DNA from: Palsa-459 sp035937595
GTDB taxonomy: Bacteria; Actinomycetota; Acidimicrobiia; Acidimicrobiales; RAAP-2
Direction of reading: 5' to 3'
Assembly: GCA_035937595.1 (NCBI GenBank)
Contig: DASZHS010000022.1
Coordinates: 1 to 34,478 of the forward strand
DNA: 34,478 bases
Shown: positions 22,476-29,446 of the stretch, piece by piece
How positions within the stretch are numbered: the first letter of the stretch is position 1
How the letters are laid out: each line of letters starts with the position of its first letter
Made by a program: the position numbers and the translations under genes
Notes under the pieces: model-generated
The model's input: the letters and a program-made list of their open reading frames with translations, nothing else
Told to the model about the DNA's origin: nothing
Databases searched by the model: none

Positions 22476-23769
22476 GCTCGTCGGCTCCCTGCACACCGCC
22501 GTCGCGCGACCACTCGAGCTCGAGGTCCCCGATGGCGACGGTGTCCCCGTCGCGGGCGCCGGCCCGCGCGAGCGCACGGTCAACGCCGAGGCGCGCGAGC
22601 CGACGGTGCAGCTCGTCGAGCGCGCCGGGGTCGGTGAGGTCGCTCAGCCCGACGGCGCGCACCGCGGCGCGGCCGACGACCTCGAAGCGGCCCTGGGCGA
22701 GCCGGTGCACCTCGACCTCCTCGGCGGCGGGGCGGTGGACCCTCGGCGCGACCGAGCTCTCGGCGAGCTCTTGTGCGCGGCTCGCGACGACGAGGGCCGC
22801 GAACCGGGCGAGGAGCGCATCGATGTTGTCGCCGCGCGTCGCCGACACGACGAGGTCGCACATGGTCGTGTCGACGTCCTTCGGGGCGACGTCGCACTTC
22901 GAGCCGACCACCACGCGGGGGCGCTCGGCGAGCTCGGCGAGGTGCGCGACGAGCTCGGCCACGAGCACCTCGAGCTGGCGGGCCGGCGGCTCGGGGGCGC
23001 TCTCGGAGAGGTCGAGCAGCACGCACAGCACGCGCGCGCGCTCGACGTGGCGCAGGAACTCGTGGCCGAGCCCGCGGCCCGTGGCCGCCCCCTCGATGAG
23101 GCCCGGTACGTCGGCGACCACGAGCTCGGTGGCGTCGTCGGGACGCCCCCGGCGCTCCCCGACGCGGACGACGCCCAGGTGCGGCACGAGCGTCGTGAAC
23201 GGGTAGTCGGCCACCTTCGGCCGCGCCTTCGAGATCCTCGAGATGAGCGTGGACTTGCCGACGTTCGGGAACCCGATGAGGGCGACGTCCGCCGCCAGGC
23301 GCAGCTCGAGGTCGCACCAACGCTCCTCGCCGCGCTCCCCCTGCTCGGCGAACGCCGGGGCTCGGCGGCGGTTCGAGAGGAACCGCGCGTTGCCGTGCCC
23401 GCCGCGGCCGCCCGACGCCACGAGGAACCGGTCCCCGGGGGTCGTGAGGTCGACGACGGGCTCGCCCTCGATCGAGGTCACCGTCGTGCCGACGGGGACG
23501 GCGACCACGAGGTCGTCCCCCGACGCGCCGTGCTTGCGCTTGCCCTGGCCGTGGGCGCCGTTGGTCGCCCGGCGGAAGGGGTGGTCGGCGAAGCCCAGGA
23601 GGGACGCCTGGTTGGGGTCGGCCACGAGCCACACGTCGCCGCCCGCACCGCCGTCACCGCCGTCGGGGCCGCCGCGATCGACGTGGGCCTCGCGGCGGAA
23701 CGACACCGACCCGGCGCCGCCGTCGCCGCCCTTGGCGTGCAGCTGGGCCCTGTCCACGAACCCCGGCAC
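22468..23769 (-). CDS. obgE: Obg family GTPase (CgtA) with altered G4 motif
   Basis: Essential ribosome-associated GTPase for late 50S assembly and stress control. The 433-residue product has the glycine-rich Obg fold (residues 1-160; AKGGDGGAGSVSFRREAHV, GGRGGHGNARFL), the G domain, and a C-terminal OCT domain (about 340-410). G1 is GFPNVGKST (166-174), G2 has PFTTL (190-194) and G3 is DVPGL (220-224). The position of G4 (NKxD in most Obg proteins) reads GSKCD, with Ser290 replacing the Asn. The start is a GTG at 23769 with TAAGAT seven nt upstream and no Shine-Dalgarno, suggesting a leaderless message. It heads the proB-proA series. rplU-rpmA, its usual partners, lie upstream but are separated by an HU gene on the other strand. 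Confidence 0.95.
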   Translation of the reverse strand: MPGFVDRAQLHAKGGDGGAGSVSFRREAHVDRGGPDGGDGGAGGDVWLVADPNQASLLGFADHPFRRATNGAHGQGKRKHGASGDDLVVAVPVGTTVTSIEGEPVVDLTTPGDRFLVASGGRGGHGNARFLSNRRRAPAFAEQGERGEERWCDLELRLAADVALIGFPNVGKSTLISRISKARPKVADYPFTTLVPHLGVVRVGERRGRPDDATELVVADVPGLIEGAATGRGLGHEFLRHVERARVLCVLLDLSESAPEPPARQLEVLVAELVAHLAELAERPRVVVGSKCDVAPKDVDTTMCDLVVSATRGDNIDALLARFAALVVASRAQELAESSVAPRVHRPAAEEVEVHRLAQGRFEVVGRAAVRAVGLSDLTDPGALDELHRRLARLGVDRALARAGARDGDTVAIGDLELEWSRDGGVQGADERG

Positions 23770-23776
23770 CGCGACG

Positions 23777-23782
23777 ATCTTA
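23777..23782 (-). promoter_or_regulatory. Putative leaderless -10 box for obgE
   Basis: Minus-strand TAAGAT, 7 nt (CGTCGCG), then the obgE GTG at 23769. This is the best -10 match in the window. No -35 is evident. Confidence 0.55.
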
Positions 23783-23901
23783 CGATCGGCCGTCGCGGTG
23801 GGTACCCCCCCCGAGGGGCAGAACCCGAGTCCCCGCGCGGGGATCGGCCCTCTGGGTCACCGCGCCTCTCGCGAGAACCGGGCATGATGGGGCACCGATT
23901 G

Positions 23902-23915
23902 CCCGGAGCTCCGGG
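23902..23915. promoter_or_regulatory. 14-bp palindrome in the HU leader
   Basis: CCCGGAGCTCCGGG is perfectly self-complementary and lies 31-44 bp before the HU start, between a weak -10-like CATGAT (23883-23888) and the Shine-Dalgarno. It may be an operator or a leader hairpin. A second palindrome, CCCCGCGCGGGG, is at 23831-23842 in the same 176-bp divergent gap. Confidence 0.4.
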
Positions 23916-23945
23916 AACCCAACCACATAAAGGAGAGTCCACCCG

Positions 23946-24248
23946 GTGAACAAGACCGAGTTGGTAGAGACAGTCGCGACCCACACCGGCATCGCGAAGG
24001 GCACGGTCGCCGAGGTCCTCGGCGGCTTCGAGGACGTCGTGCTCGCCTCCGTCGCCTCCGGCGAGAAGGTGACCGTGACGGGCTTCGTGTCGTTCGAGCA
24101 GGTGCAGCGCAAGGCCCGCACGGCGCGCAACCCCCAGACCGGCGAGCCGATCCAGGTGAAGGCCTCGAAGGCGCCGAAGATCTCGGTGGGCGCGTCGTTC
24201 AAGAAGGTCGTGCGCGGCGAGGAGAAGGCCCCGAAGATCCGTCACTAG
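23946..24248 (+). CDS. hup: HU family DNA-binding protein
   Basis: A 100-residue nucleoid protein of the HU/IHF family. It starts NKTELVETVATHTGIAKGTV (helical dimer part). The beta-arm region reads RKARTARNPQTGEPIQVKAS and carries the conserved RNPxTGE/I motif with the Pro that intercalates in DNA, followed by the C-terminal KAPKISVGASFKKVV. It is a normal-length HU without the long Lys/Ala-rich tail of mycobacterial HupB. The start is a GTG at 23946, with AAAGGAG ten nt upstream, slightly long spacing. It is one of two plus-strand genes here: divergent from obgE and convergent on rpmA, ending in a strong bidirectional terminator. Confidence 0.95.
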   Translation: MNKTELVETVATHTGIAKGTVAEVLGGFEDVVLASVASGEKVTVTGFVSFEQVQRKARTARNPQTGEPIQVKASKAPKISVGASFKKVVRGEEKAPKIRH

Positions 24249-24275
24249 GCCGACGCGCCGGGTGCGGCGCACGGA

Positions 24276-24314
24276 CGCAGAAACCCCCGGGGCGATGCCC
24301 CGGGGGTTTCTGCG
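24276..24314. terminator. Bidirectional intrinsic terminator between hup and rpmA
   Basis: A perfect 18-bp inverted repeat (24276-24293 and 24297-24314) with a 3-nt GAT loop. The stem has a GC core (CCCCCGGGGC) flanked by AAA on one side and TTT on the other. Read from either strand the GC stem is therefore followed by TTTCTGCG, allowing termination of both hup (+) and rpmA (-). Confidence 0.9.
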
Positions 24315-24346
24315 TTCAGAGGGTGCGACCGGCCGGGCGCCGGGAC

Positions 24347-24592
24347 CTACAGCACGTCGACGAGCTTGCGTCCCTTGCGGCGCACGAACTTGACAACCCC
24401 GTCGCGCGTGGCGAACAGCGAGTCGTCGCCGCCGCGCCCCACGCCGATGCCGGGGTGGAACTTGGTCCCCCGCTGGCGGACGAGGATCGAGCCGGCGGTC
24501 ACCGCGGTCCCGTCGAACGTCTTCACGCCGAGTCGCTGCGCGGCGGAGTCGCGGCCGTTGCGGGTGGACCCGCCACCTTTTGTCTTCGACAT
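24347..24592 (-). CDS. rpmA: 50S ribosomal protein L27
   Basis: L27 reaches the peptidyl-transferase centre with its N-terminal tail. The 81-residue product reads SKTKGGGSTRNGRDSAAQRL, then GTAVTAGSILVRQRGTKFHP and a typical beta-barrel end (VVKFVRRKGRKLVDVL). The N-terminus starts directly with the short SKTKGGGS form, so no Prp-protease leader of the Staphylococcus type is present. The ATG at 24592 is five nt after the rplU stop. The 3' end lies 32 nt from the shared terminator with hup. Confidence 0.96.
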   Translation of the reverse strand: MSKTKGGGSTRNGRDSAAQRLGVKTFDGTAVTAGSILVRQRGTKFHPGIGVGRGGDDSLFATRDGVVKFVRRKGRKLVDVL

Positions 24593-24597
24593 GTCGA

Positions 24598-24909
24598 TCA
24601 GCCCTTCGCCGAGATGCCCGTGATCTCGACCGTCGTGTACTGCTGGCGGTGCCCCCACCGGCGGCGCTGGCGGGTCTTGGCCTTGTAGGTGAGCCCACGG
24701 ATCTTGGGGCCGAGCTCGGCGCCGAGGACCGTGGCCGTCACCGTCGCGCCCTCGAGCGACGCGCCCGCGAGGACGCGGTCGCCGTCGACGACGAGGACCG
24801 GGGTGAGCGAGACCGTGGCCCCGACCTCGTCGGGCCGCTTGTCGACGCGCAGGACCTGGCCCTCCTCCACGCGCTCCTGGGAGCTCCCGGTGCGGACGAC
24901 GGCGTACAT
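24598..24909 (-). CDS. rplU: 50S ribosomal protein L21
   Basis: L21 binds 23S rRNA domain I. The 103-residue product has MYAVVRTGSSQERVEEGQVL, VSLTPVLVVDGDRVLAGAS, VTATVLGAELGPKIRGLTYK and the basic C-terminal RQRRRWGHRQQYTTVEITGI, the full family pattern. The ATG at 24909 is preceded by GGGG and, 9 nt upstream, by TAACAT, a possible -10 box that would give a very short leader. It is followed at once by rpmA. Confidence 0.96.
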   Translation of the reverse strand: MYAVVRTGSSQERVEEGQVLRVDKRPDEVGATVSLTPVLVVDGDRVLAGASLEGATVTATVLGAELGPKIRGLTYKAKTRQRRRWGHRQQYTTVEITGISAKG

Positions 24910-24918
24910 GGCCCCGAG

Positions 24919-24924
24919 ATGTTA
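24919..24924 (-). promoter_or_regulatory. Possible -10 box for rplU-rpmA
   Basis: Minus-strand TAACAT ends 9 nt before the rplU ATG, in the 93-nt gap after the RNase E/G stop. Transcription would start within a few nt of the ATG. There is no clear -35. Confidence 0.4.
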
Positions 24925-25002
24925 GCCGCTGGGCACACGGCGACCCGCTCGCCCGACGCGTCGGCGGACCGTCGTCACCGCGCCCGCGCAGGTTCGATGC
25001 CG

Positions 25003-26643
25003 TCAGTCGAAGGCGAGCCCCGGGTCGAGGAGGAAGCCGCGGCCCTCGCAGACCGTGCAGACCGTCGACACGGACTCCAAGAGGCCCTCGGAGACCCGCT
25101 TGCGGGTCATCTCGACGAGGCCCAGCTCGGAGATGTCGAAGACCTGGGAGCGCGTCTTGTCCCTCGAGAGCGCGTCGCGCAGCGCGCCGGCCACGGCCTC
25201 TCGGTTCGACCGCGACTCCATGTCGATGAAGTCGATGACGATGATGCCCCCGATGTCGCGGAGCCGCAGCTGGCGGGCCACCTCGTCCGCCGCCTCCAGG
25301 TTGTTGCGGAAGACGGTCTCTTCGAGGTTGGACTTGCCGACGTTCTTGCCCGTGTTGACGTCGATCACCGTCAGCGCCTCGGTGCGCTCGATGATGAGCG
25401 AGCCGCCCGAGGGCAGCCAGACCTTGCGGTCGAGGGCCTTGTGGAGCTGCTCGTGGACGAAGTACCGCTCGAAGAGCGGCAGCTCCTCGGTGTCGGTGTC
25501 GTAGTACTCGATCCGGTCCGCCAGCTCGGGGTTGACCGCCAGGACGTAGTCGCGCACCTTGTCGTAGAGGACGCGGTCGTCGATGAGGACGCCCCGGTAG
25601 TCGCTGTTGAACTCCTCGCGCAGGATCCGCACGGCGAGGTCGAGGTCGCGGTAGACGAGGCGCGGCTCGTTGGAGCGCGCGGCACGCGACGAGATCTCGG
25701 CCCACTTGGCGACCAGCGAGTCGACGTCGCGGCGCAGCTCCTCGGCCGAGACGCCCTCGGCGGCGGTCCGCACGATGAGCCCGTGCCCCTCGGGCCGGAT
25801 CTCGTCGGTGATCCGGCGCAGCCGGCGCCGCTCGGTGTCCCCCAGGCGCTTCGAGATCCCGAAGGCGCCCGAGTTCGGCACGAGGACGACGAAGCGGCCC
25901 GGCAGCGACACCTCCTGGGTGAGCCGCGCGCCCTTGGCGCCGATCGGGTTCTTCGTCACCTGGCAGACGATCGTCTGGCCGGGGCGCAGCATCTCCTCGA
26001 TCCGCGGGGCGGGCCCGGACCGCTGGGACTCCACGTCGTCGGCGTCGAACTGGGCGTCGCCGCGGTAGAGCACGCCGTTCTTCGGGATGCCGATGTCGAT
26101 GAAGGCTGCCTCCATCCCCGGGAGCACGTTCTGGACCCGACCGACGTAGATGTTCCCGTCGATCTGGGTCGTCTCGTTCACGGACTTGGCGACCGTGTGC
26201 TCGACGAGGTTGCGCCCCTCGAGGGTCGCGATGTGGGTCGCCGAGGGGGTCTCGTGGACGCACATGAGGTAGCGCCCCGACGGCCGGCGGCGCTCCTGGC
26301 CCCGGCGGCGCCGGGACCGCGACTTGCGCGAGGGCTCGTCGGAGGGCTCGGGGGCCGACGCGACGACCGGGCCGTCCTCGTCACGGAACCGGGTGGTGCC
26401 GGCGGCCGCCTCGCCCCCCCGGCCCCGGTTGCCCCGGCCACGGCCGCCGCGGCGACCGCGGCTGCGCCCGGACCGCTCGGCGCCGCCGGCGCCGTCGGCC
26501 GTCGGCGCGCCAGGACGGGTGTCGCCGATCTTGGGGGCGGGCCTCGTGTCGCCGATCTTCGGGGCTTCGGCGCGCGCCTCAGCCGGTGCGGAGGGCACGG
26601 GCACGGTCGCGCCCGACGTCTGCGCTCGGTCGATGTCGTCCAT
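25003..26643 (-). CDS. rng: Ribonuclease E/G family endoribonuclease
   Basis: Single-strand endoribonuclease for rRNA maturation and mRNA decay. The 546-residue protein has a ~120-residue basic, Gly/Arg-rich N-terminal region (RGRRGGRGRGNRGRGG) with a duplicated APKIGDTRP, probably RNA-binding and disordered. The conserved core follows: RYLMCVHETPSATHIATLEG, an S1 domain (NIYVGRVQNVLPGMEAAFID), GAKGARLTQEVSLPGRFVVL, and the metal-binding aspartates in TVIDVNTGKNVG and IIVIDFIDM. A CTVC zinc-link near the C-terminus would support dimerisation. The protein ends soon after, without an RNase E-type C-terminal scaffold, so it is RNase G-like with its extension at the front. The ATG at 26643 has AAAGGA nine nt upstream, 21 nt after the DUF2344 gene. 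Confidence 0.95.
   Translation of the reverse strand: MDDIDRAQTSGATVPVPSAPAEARAEAPKIGDTRPAPKIGDTRPGAPTADGAGGAERSGRSRGRRGGRGRGNRGRGGEAAAGTTRFRDEDGPVVASAPEPSDEPSRKSRSRRRRGQERRRPSGRYLMCVHETPSATHIATLEGRNLVEHTVAKSVNETTQIDGNIYVGRVQNVLPGMEAAFIDIGIPKNGVLYRGDAQFDADDVESQRSGPAPRIEEMLRPGQTIVCQVTKNPIGAKGARLTQEVSLPGRFVVLVPNSGAFGISKRLGDTERRRLRRITDEIRPEGHGLIVRTAAEGVSAEELRRDVDSLVAKWAEISSRAARSNEPRLVYRDLDLAVRILREEFNSDYRGVLIDDRVLYDKVRDYVLAVNPELADRIEYYDTDTEELPLFERYFVHEQLHKALDRKVWLPSGGSLIIERTEALTVIDVNTGKNVGKSNLEETVFRNNLEAADEVARQLRLRDIGGIIVIDFIDMESRSNREAVAGALRDALSRDKTRSQVFDISELGLVEMTRKRVSEGLLESVSTVCTVCEGRGFLLDPGLAFD
26516..26565. repeat. 27-bp duplication in the RNase E/G N-terminal region
   Basis: Copies at 26516-26538 and 26543-26565 share the core GTGTCGCCGATCTT and are offset by 27 bp. 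They encode the two APKIGDTRP nonapeptides in frame. Confidence 0.7.
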
Positions 26644-26664
26644 GTGTCGGCGTCCTTTGAGGTG

Positions 26665-27474
26665 TCATCCGCCCTGCACCTCCGTGCGAGCGGGCAGACC
26701 GCCGCAGACGGTGCCGTCCTCGGTGAGGGGCTCCGCGCGAGCGGTCCTGTCGTCGTTCTCTATCCACTGGTGGGTTCGGGTCGCGCCGAGGAGCACCACG
26801 TCGTCGCCCAGTACGCCGCACAGCTCGGCGGGGCGCACCCCGCGCGGGTGCGTCGACAGCGACGCCGCCAGCGCCACCACCTCGCCCAGGCCGTCGACCT
26901 CGCGGCGTGGCCCGAGCACGGAGAGCTCGCGGATGGCCGGCCGGATGTCGTCGGTCGAGATCTTTCCCTTGCGCTCGCGGGCGACCCGCACGGCGTCGGC
27001 GTCGAGCAGGCGCCCGACCCGTCCCGCCAAGACTGCTGGGCTCACGCCGAGCACCTCCAGTTCCCAGTCACACGATGCTACTGCCTCTTGCAGCGACGGC
27101 TCCGCACCGTGGAGCCCCGCGGCCGCCGTCACGTCGATCCCGTCGGGCAGGAGCGCGCTCAGCCGGGCGGCGAGCTCCGTGAGCGCGGGGGGGTCCGCCG
27201 CTTCGAGCGCGACGACGGCGACCGCGGCGCCGCGCCGCGACGCGTCGAGGCGGAGGTCGAGGTACTCGGCCCTCGACGCGCACCCCGTCGGCAGCGCGAG
27301 CCCGAAGCTCACGAGCGGTCGCGGGGAGAACCCCGCGGAGTGCGCGAGCGGCAGCGCCGCGCGCCGCATCGCGCGCTCCATGACGCGCGCGAGGTCGCGC
27401 TGCGAGGTGAACCGGACCCTCCCGAGCTTCGCGAAGCGGAGGCGAAGGCGCTCGGGCAGGACGAGGGGCGTCAC
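26665..27474 (-). CDS. DUF2344 (TIGR03936) family protein, partner of the radical SAM protein
   Basis: A 269-residue protein whose N-terminal half has the family pattern LRLRFAKLGRVRFTSQRDLARVMERAMRRA and LAHSAGFSPRPLVSFGLALPTG, then LDLRLD. The function is unknown to me; related sequence is found fused or adjacent to the TIGR03960 radical SAM protein in many bacteria, and both sit upstream of RNase E/G. The C-terminal part (ISTDDIRPAIRELSVLG onward) ends in a less conserved tail. The GTG at 27474 overlaps the radical SAM stop as GTGA, so the two are coupled and likely work together, perhaps in RNA or ribosome modification (inference). Confidence 0.85.
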   Translation of the reverse strand: MTPLVLPERLRLRFAKLGRVRFTSQRDLARVMERAMRRAALPLAHSAGFSPRPLVSFGLALPTGCASRAEYLDLRLDASRRGAAVAVVALEAADPPALTELAARLSALLPDGIDVTAAAGLHGAEPSLQEAVASCDWELEVLGVSPAVLAGRVGRLLDADAVRVARERKGKISTDDIRPAIRELSVLGPRREVDGLGEVVALAASLSTHPRGVRPAELCGVLGDDVVLLGATRTHQWIENDDRTARAEPLTEDGTVCGGLPARTEVQGG

Positions 27475-29417
27475 CTGCGCGTCGTCGAGAGGCCGACCAG
27501 GACGGGCGCCGCCACGCCCGAGAGGTCGAGCCCCTGCCCCGTGCCCTGCGACCCCCCCGCGGGCGGGACCGCCGAGGCGACCACGTGCTCGGTGCCGTAG
27601 GTCGTGCACGCGCCGCAGTCGTAGCAGGGCGTCCAGCGGCAGTCCTCGAGCCCCTCGGCGCGCAGCGACGCCTGGTAGTCGTCCCAGAGGAAGTCGGGGT
27701 GCAGCCCCGCCGAGAGGTGGTCCCACGGGAGCGTCTCGTCGTGGTCGCGTGCCCGCAGCGCCGTCGAGGCGAGGTCGAGGCCCTCGGCCTCGAGCGCGTC
27801 GAGCCAGCGCGGGAGCGAGAAGTGCTCGGACCACTCCTGGAAGGTGCCGCCGCCGCGCCAGACGCGCTCGAGGACGGGACCGATCCGACGGTCGCCGCGC
27901 GAGACGACGCCCTCGGCGGCGGTCGCCTCCGGGTCGTGCCAGCGGATCTCGAGGCCGTTGGTCCGCCGGGCTATGTCGCGGAGCAGGCCGACCTTGCGCC
28001 GCAGCTCTTGTGGGGCGTCCATCGTGTGCCACTGGAACGGGGTGTTGCACTTGGGCACGAACCCGCCGACCGACGCGGTGACCGAGGCCGCGCGGTGGTG
28101 GGCGCGCCCGCGCGCCACGCACGCCGCGGCGAGCTCGGCGATGGCGACCACGTCCTCGTCGCGCTCGGTCGGCAGCCCGATGAGGAAGTACAGCTTCACG
28201 CGGCGCCACCCCTGGGAGAACGCGGCATCGACGGCGGCGAAGAGGTCCTCGTCGCTGATGAGCTTGTTGATGACGCGGCGCATCCGCCACGTCCCGCCCT
28301 CGGGGGCGAAGGTGAGCCCCGTGCGCCGCACCTGCTGGATGGCGGCGGCCGTCGTCACCGTGAACGCATCGACGCGCAGCGACGGCAGCGACACCGCCAC
28401 GTCGTGGGTGGCGCTGCCGCGCTCGGTGAGCGCGGTGACCACGTCCTCGATGCCCGAGAAGTCCGCCGTCGACAGCGACGTGAGCGCGACCTCGTCGTAG
28501 CCGGTGCGCGCGATCCCGTCGCGGACGAGCTCGAGGACCTGCTCTTTCGGGCGCTCGCGCACGGGCCGGGTGATCATCCCCGCCTGGCAGAACCGGCAGC
28601 CCCTCGTGCACCCTCGGAACACCTCGACGTTGAGCCGGTCGTGGACGACCTCGGTCAGCGGCACGAGCTGGTGCCTCGGGTACGGCCAGTCGGCGAGGTC
28701 CGCGACCGTCCGCTTCTCGACCTGGGCGGGCACCCCGTCGGCCACGTCGTAGCCGACGAGCCGCCCGGCGTCGTAGCGCGGCGTGTAGAGGCTCGGGACG
28801 TAGACGCCCTCGATGCCGGCGAGCGCGCGGTGCAGCCCGCGCCGGTCGCGCGCTGCGCCCTGGGCGCGCCACGCGGTGAGCACCTCGTGCAGCTCGCTCA
28901 CCACCTCCTCGCCGTCGCCGAGGACCGCCGCGTCGAGGAAGTCGGCGAGCGGCTCGGGGTTGTGGGTGCAGTGCCCGCCGGCCAAGACGACGGCGTCGCC
29001 GGGCCCGCGCGCCGAGGTGCGCAGCGGGACCTGGGCGAGGTCCAGCATGTTGAGGACGTTGGTGTAGGTGAGCTCGGCCGACAGGTTGAACGCGATGACG
29101 TCGAACTCGGCCGCCGGGCGCGTCGACTCGACCGAGAACAGGGGGATCCCCGCCGCGCGCATCGCCGCTTCCATGTCGGTCCACGGCGCGTAGGCGCGCT
29201 CGGCGGCCGCGTCGTCGCGCTCGTTCAGGATCGAGTACAGGATCTGGAGGCCCTGGTTCGGCAGCCCGACCTCGTAGGTGTCGGGGTAGCACAGCAGCCA
29301 CCGCACGACGTCGTCGCCCTTGAGCTCGCGGCACGCGCCGTCCTCGCCGCCGATGTAGCGCGCGGGCTTCTCGACGTGCCAGAGCAGCGGCTCGACGCGG
29401 TCCCACAGGGTCGTCAT
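27471..29417 (-). CDS. Radical SAM protein, TIGR03960 family
   Basis: A 648-residue protein with an N-terminal B12-binding-like domain (WLLCYPDTYEVGLPNQGLQI, FDVIAFNLSAELTYTNVLNM, VVLAGGHCTHNPEPLADFLD) and a central radical SAM domain. The [4Fe-4S] motif is Cys270-x3-Cys274-x2-Cys277 in FRGCTRGCRFCQAG, followed by TFAPEGGTWRMRRVINK and VKLYFLIGLPTE. Near the C-terminus CRWTPCYDCGAC adds four more cysteines, possibly for a second cluster. This is the full two-domain architecture of the family. Its substrate is not known to me. The ATG at 29417 has TAGGGT six nt upstream and no Shine-Dalgarno, so it may start its own leaderless transcript 29 nt after mrdA. Confidence 0.9.
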   Translation of the reverse strand: MTTLWDRVEPLLWHVEKPARYIGGEDGACRELKGDDVVRWLLCYPDTYEVGLPNQGLQILYSILNERDDAAAERAYAPWTDMEAAMRAAGIPLFSVESTRPAAEFDVIAFNLSAELTYTNVLNMLDLAQVPLRTSARGPGDAVVLAGGHCTHNPEPLADFLDAAVLGDGEEVVSELHEVLTAWRAQGAARDRRGLHRALAGIEGVYVPSLYTPRYDAGRLVGYDVADGVPAQVEKRTVADLADWPYPRHQLVPLTEVVHDRLNVEVFRGCTRGCRFCQAGMITRPVRERPKEQVLELVRDGIARTGYDEVALTSLSTADFSGIEDVVTALTERGSATHDVAVSLPSLRVDAFTVTTAAAIQQVRRTGLTFAPEGGTWRMRRVINKLISDEDLFAAVDAAFSQGWRRVKLYFLIGLPTERDEDVVAIAELAAACVARGRAHHRAASVTASVGGFVPKCNTPFQWHTMDAPQELRRKVGLLRDIARRTNGLEIRWHDPEATAAEGVVSRGDRRIGPVLERVWRGGGTFQEWSEHFSLPRWLDALEAEGLDLASTALRARDHDETLPWDHLSAGLHPDFLWDDYQASLRAEGLEDCRWTPCYDCGACTTYGTEHVVASAVPPAGGSQGTGQGLDLSGVAAPVLVGLSTTRR

Positions 29418-29423
29418 GGCCCA

Positions 29424-29429
29424 ACCCTA
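29424..29429 (-). promoter_or_regulatory. Putative leaderless -10 box for the radical SAM gene
   Basis: Minus-strand TAGGGT, 6 nt (TGGGCC), then the ATG at 29417, within the 29-nt gap after mrdA. No Shine-Dalgarno is visible. Confidence 0.45.
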
Positions 29430-29446
29430 CGGACGTGCGGGACCGG

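Noticed and set aside
24580..27600. A plus-strand open frame of about 1000 codons opposite rplU, RNase E/G and DUF2344
   Set aside because: Its product is a monotonous Val/Asp/Arg/Leu-rich sequence without domains. Long antisense frames are expected in very GC-rich genes, and the minus strand encodes recognisable proteins.
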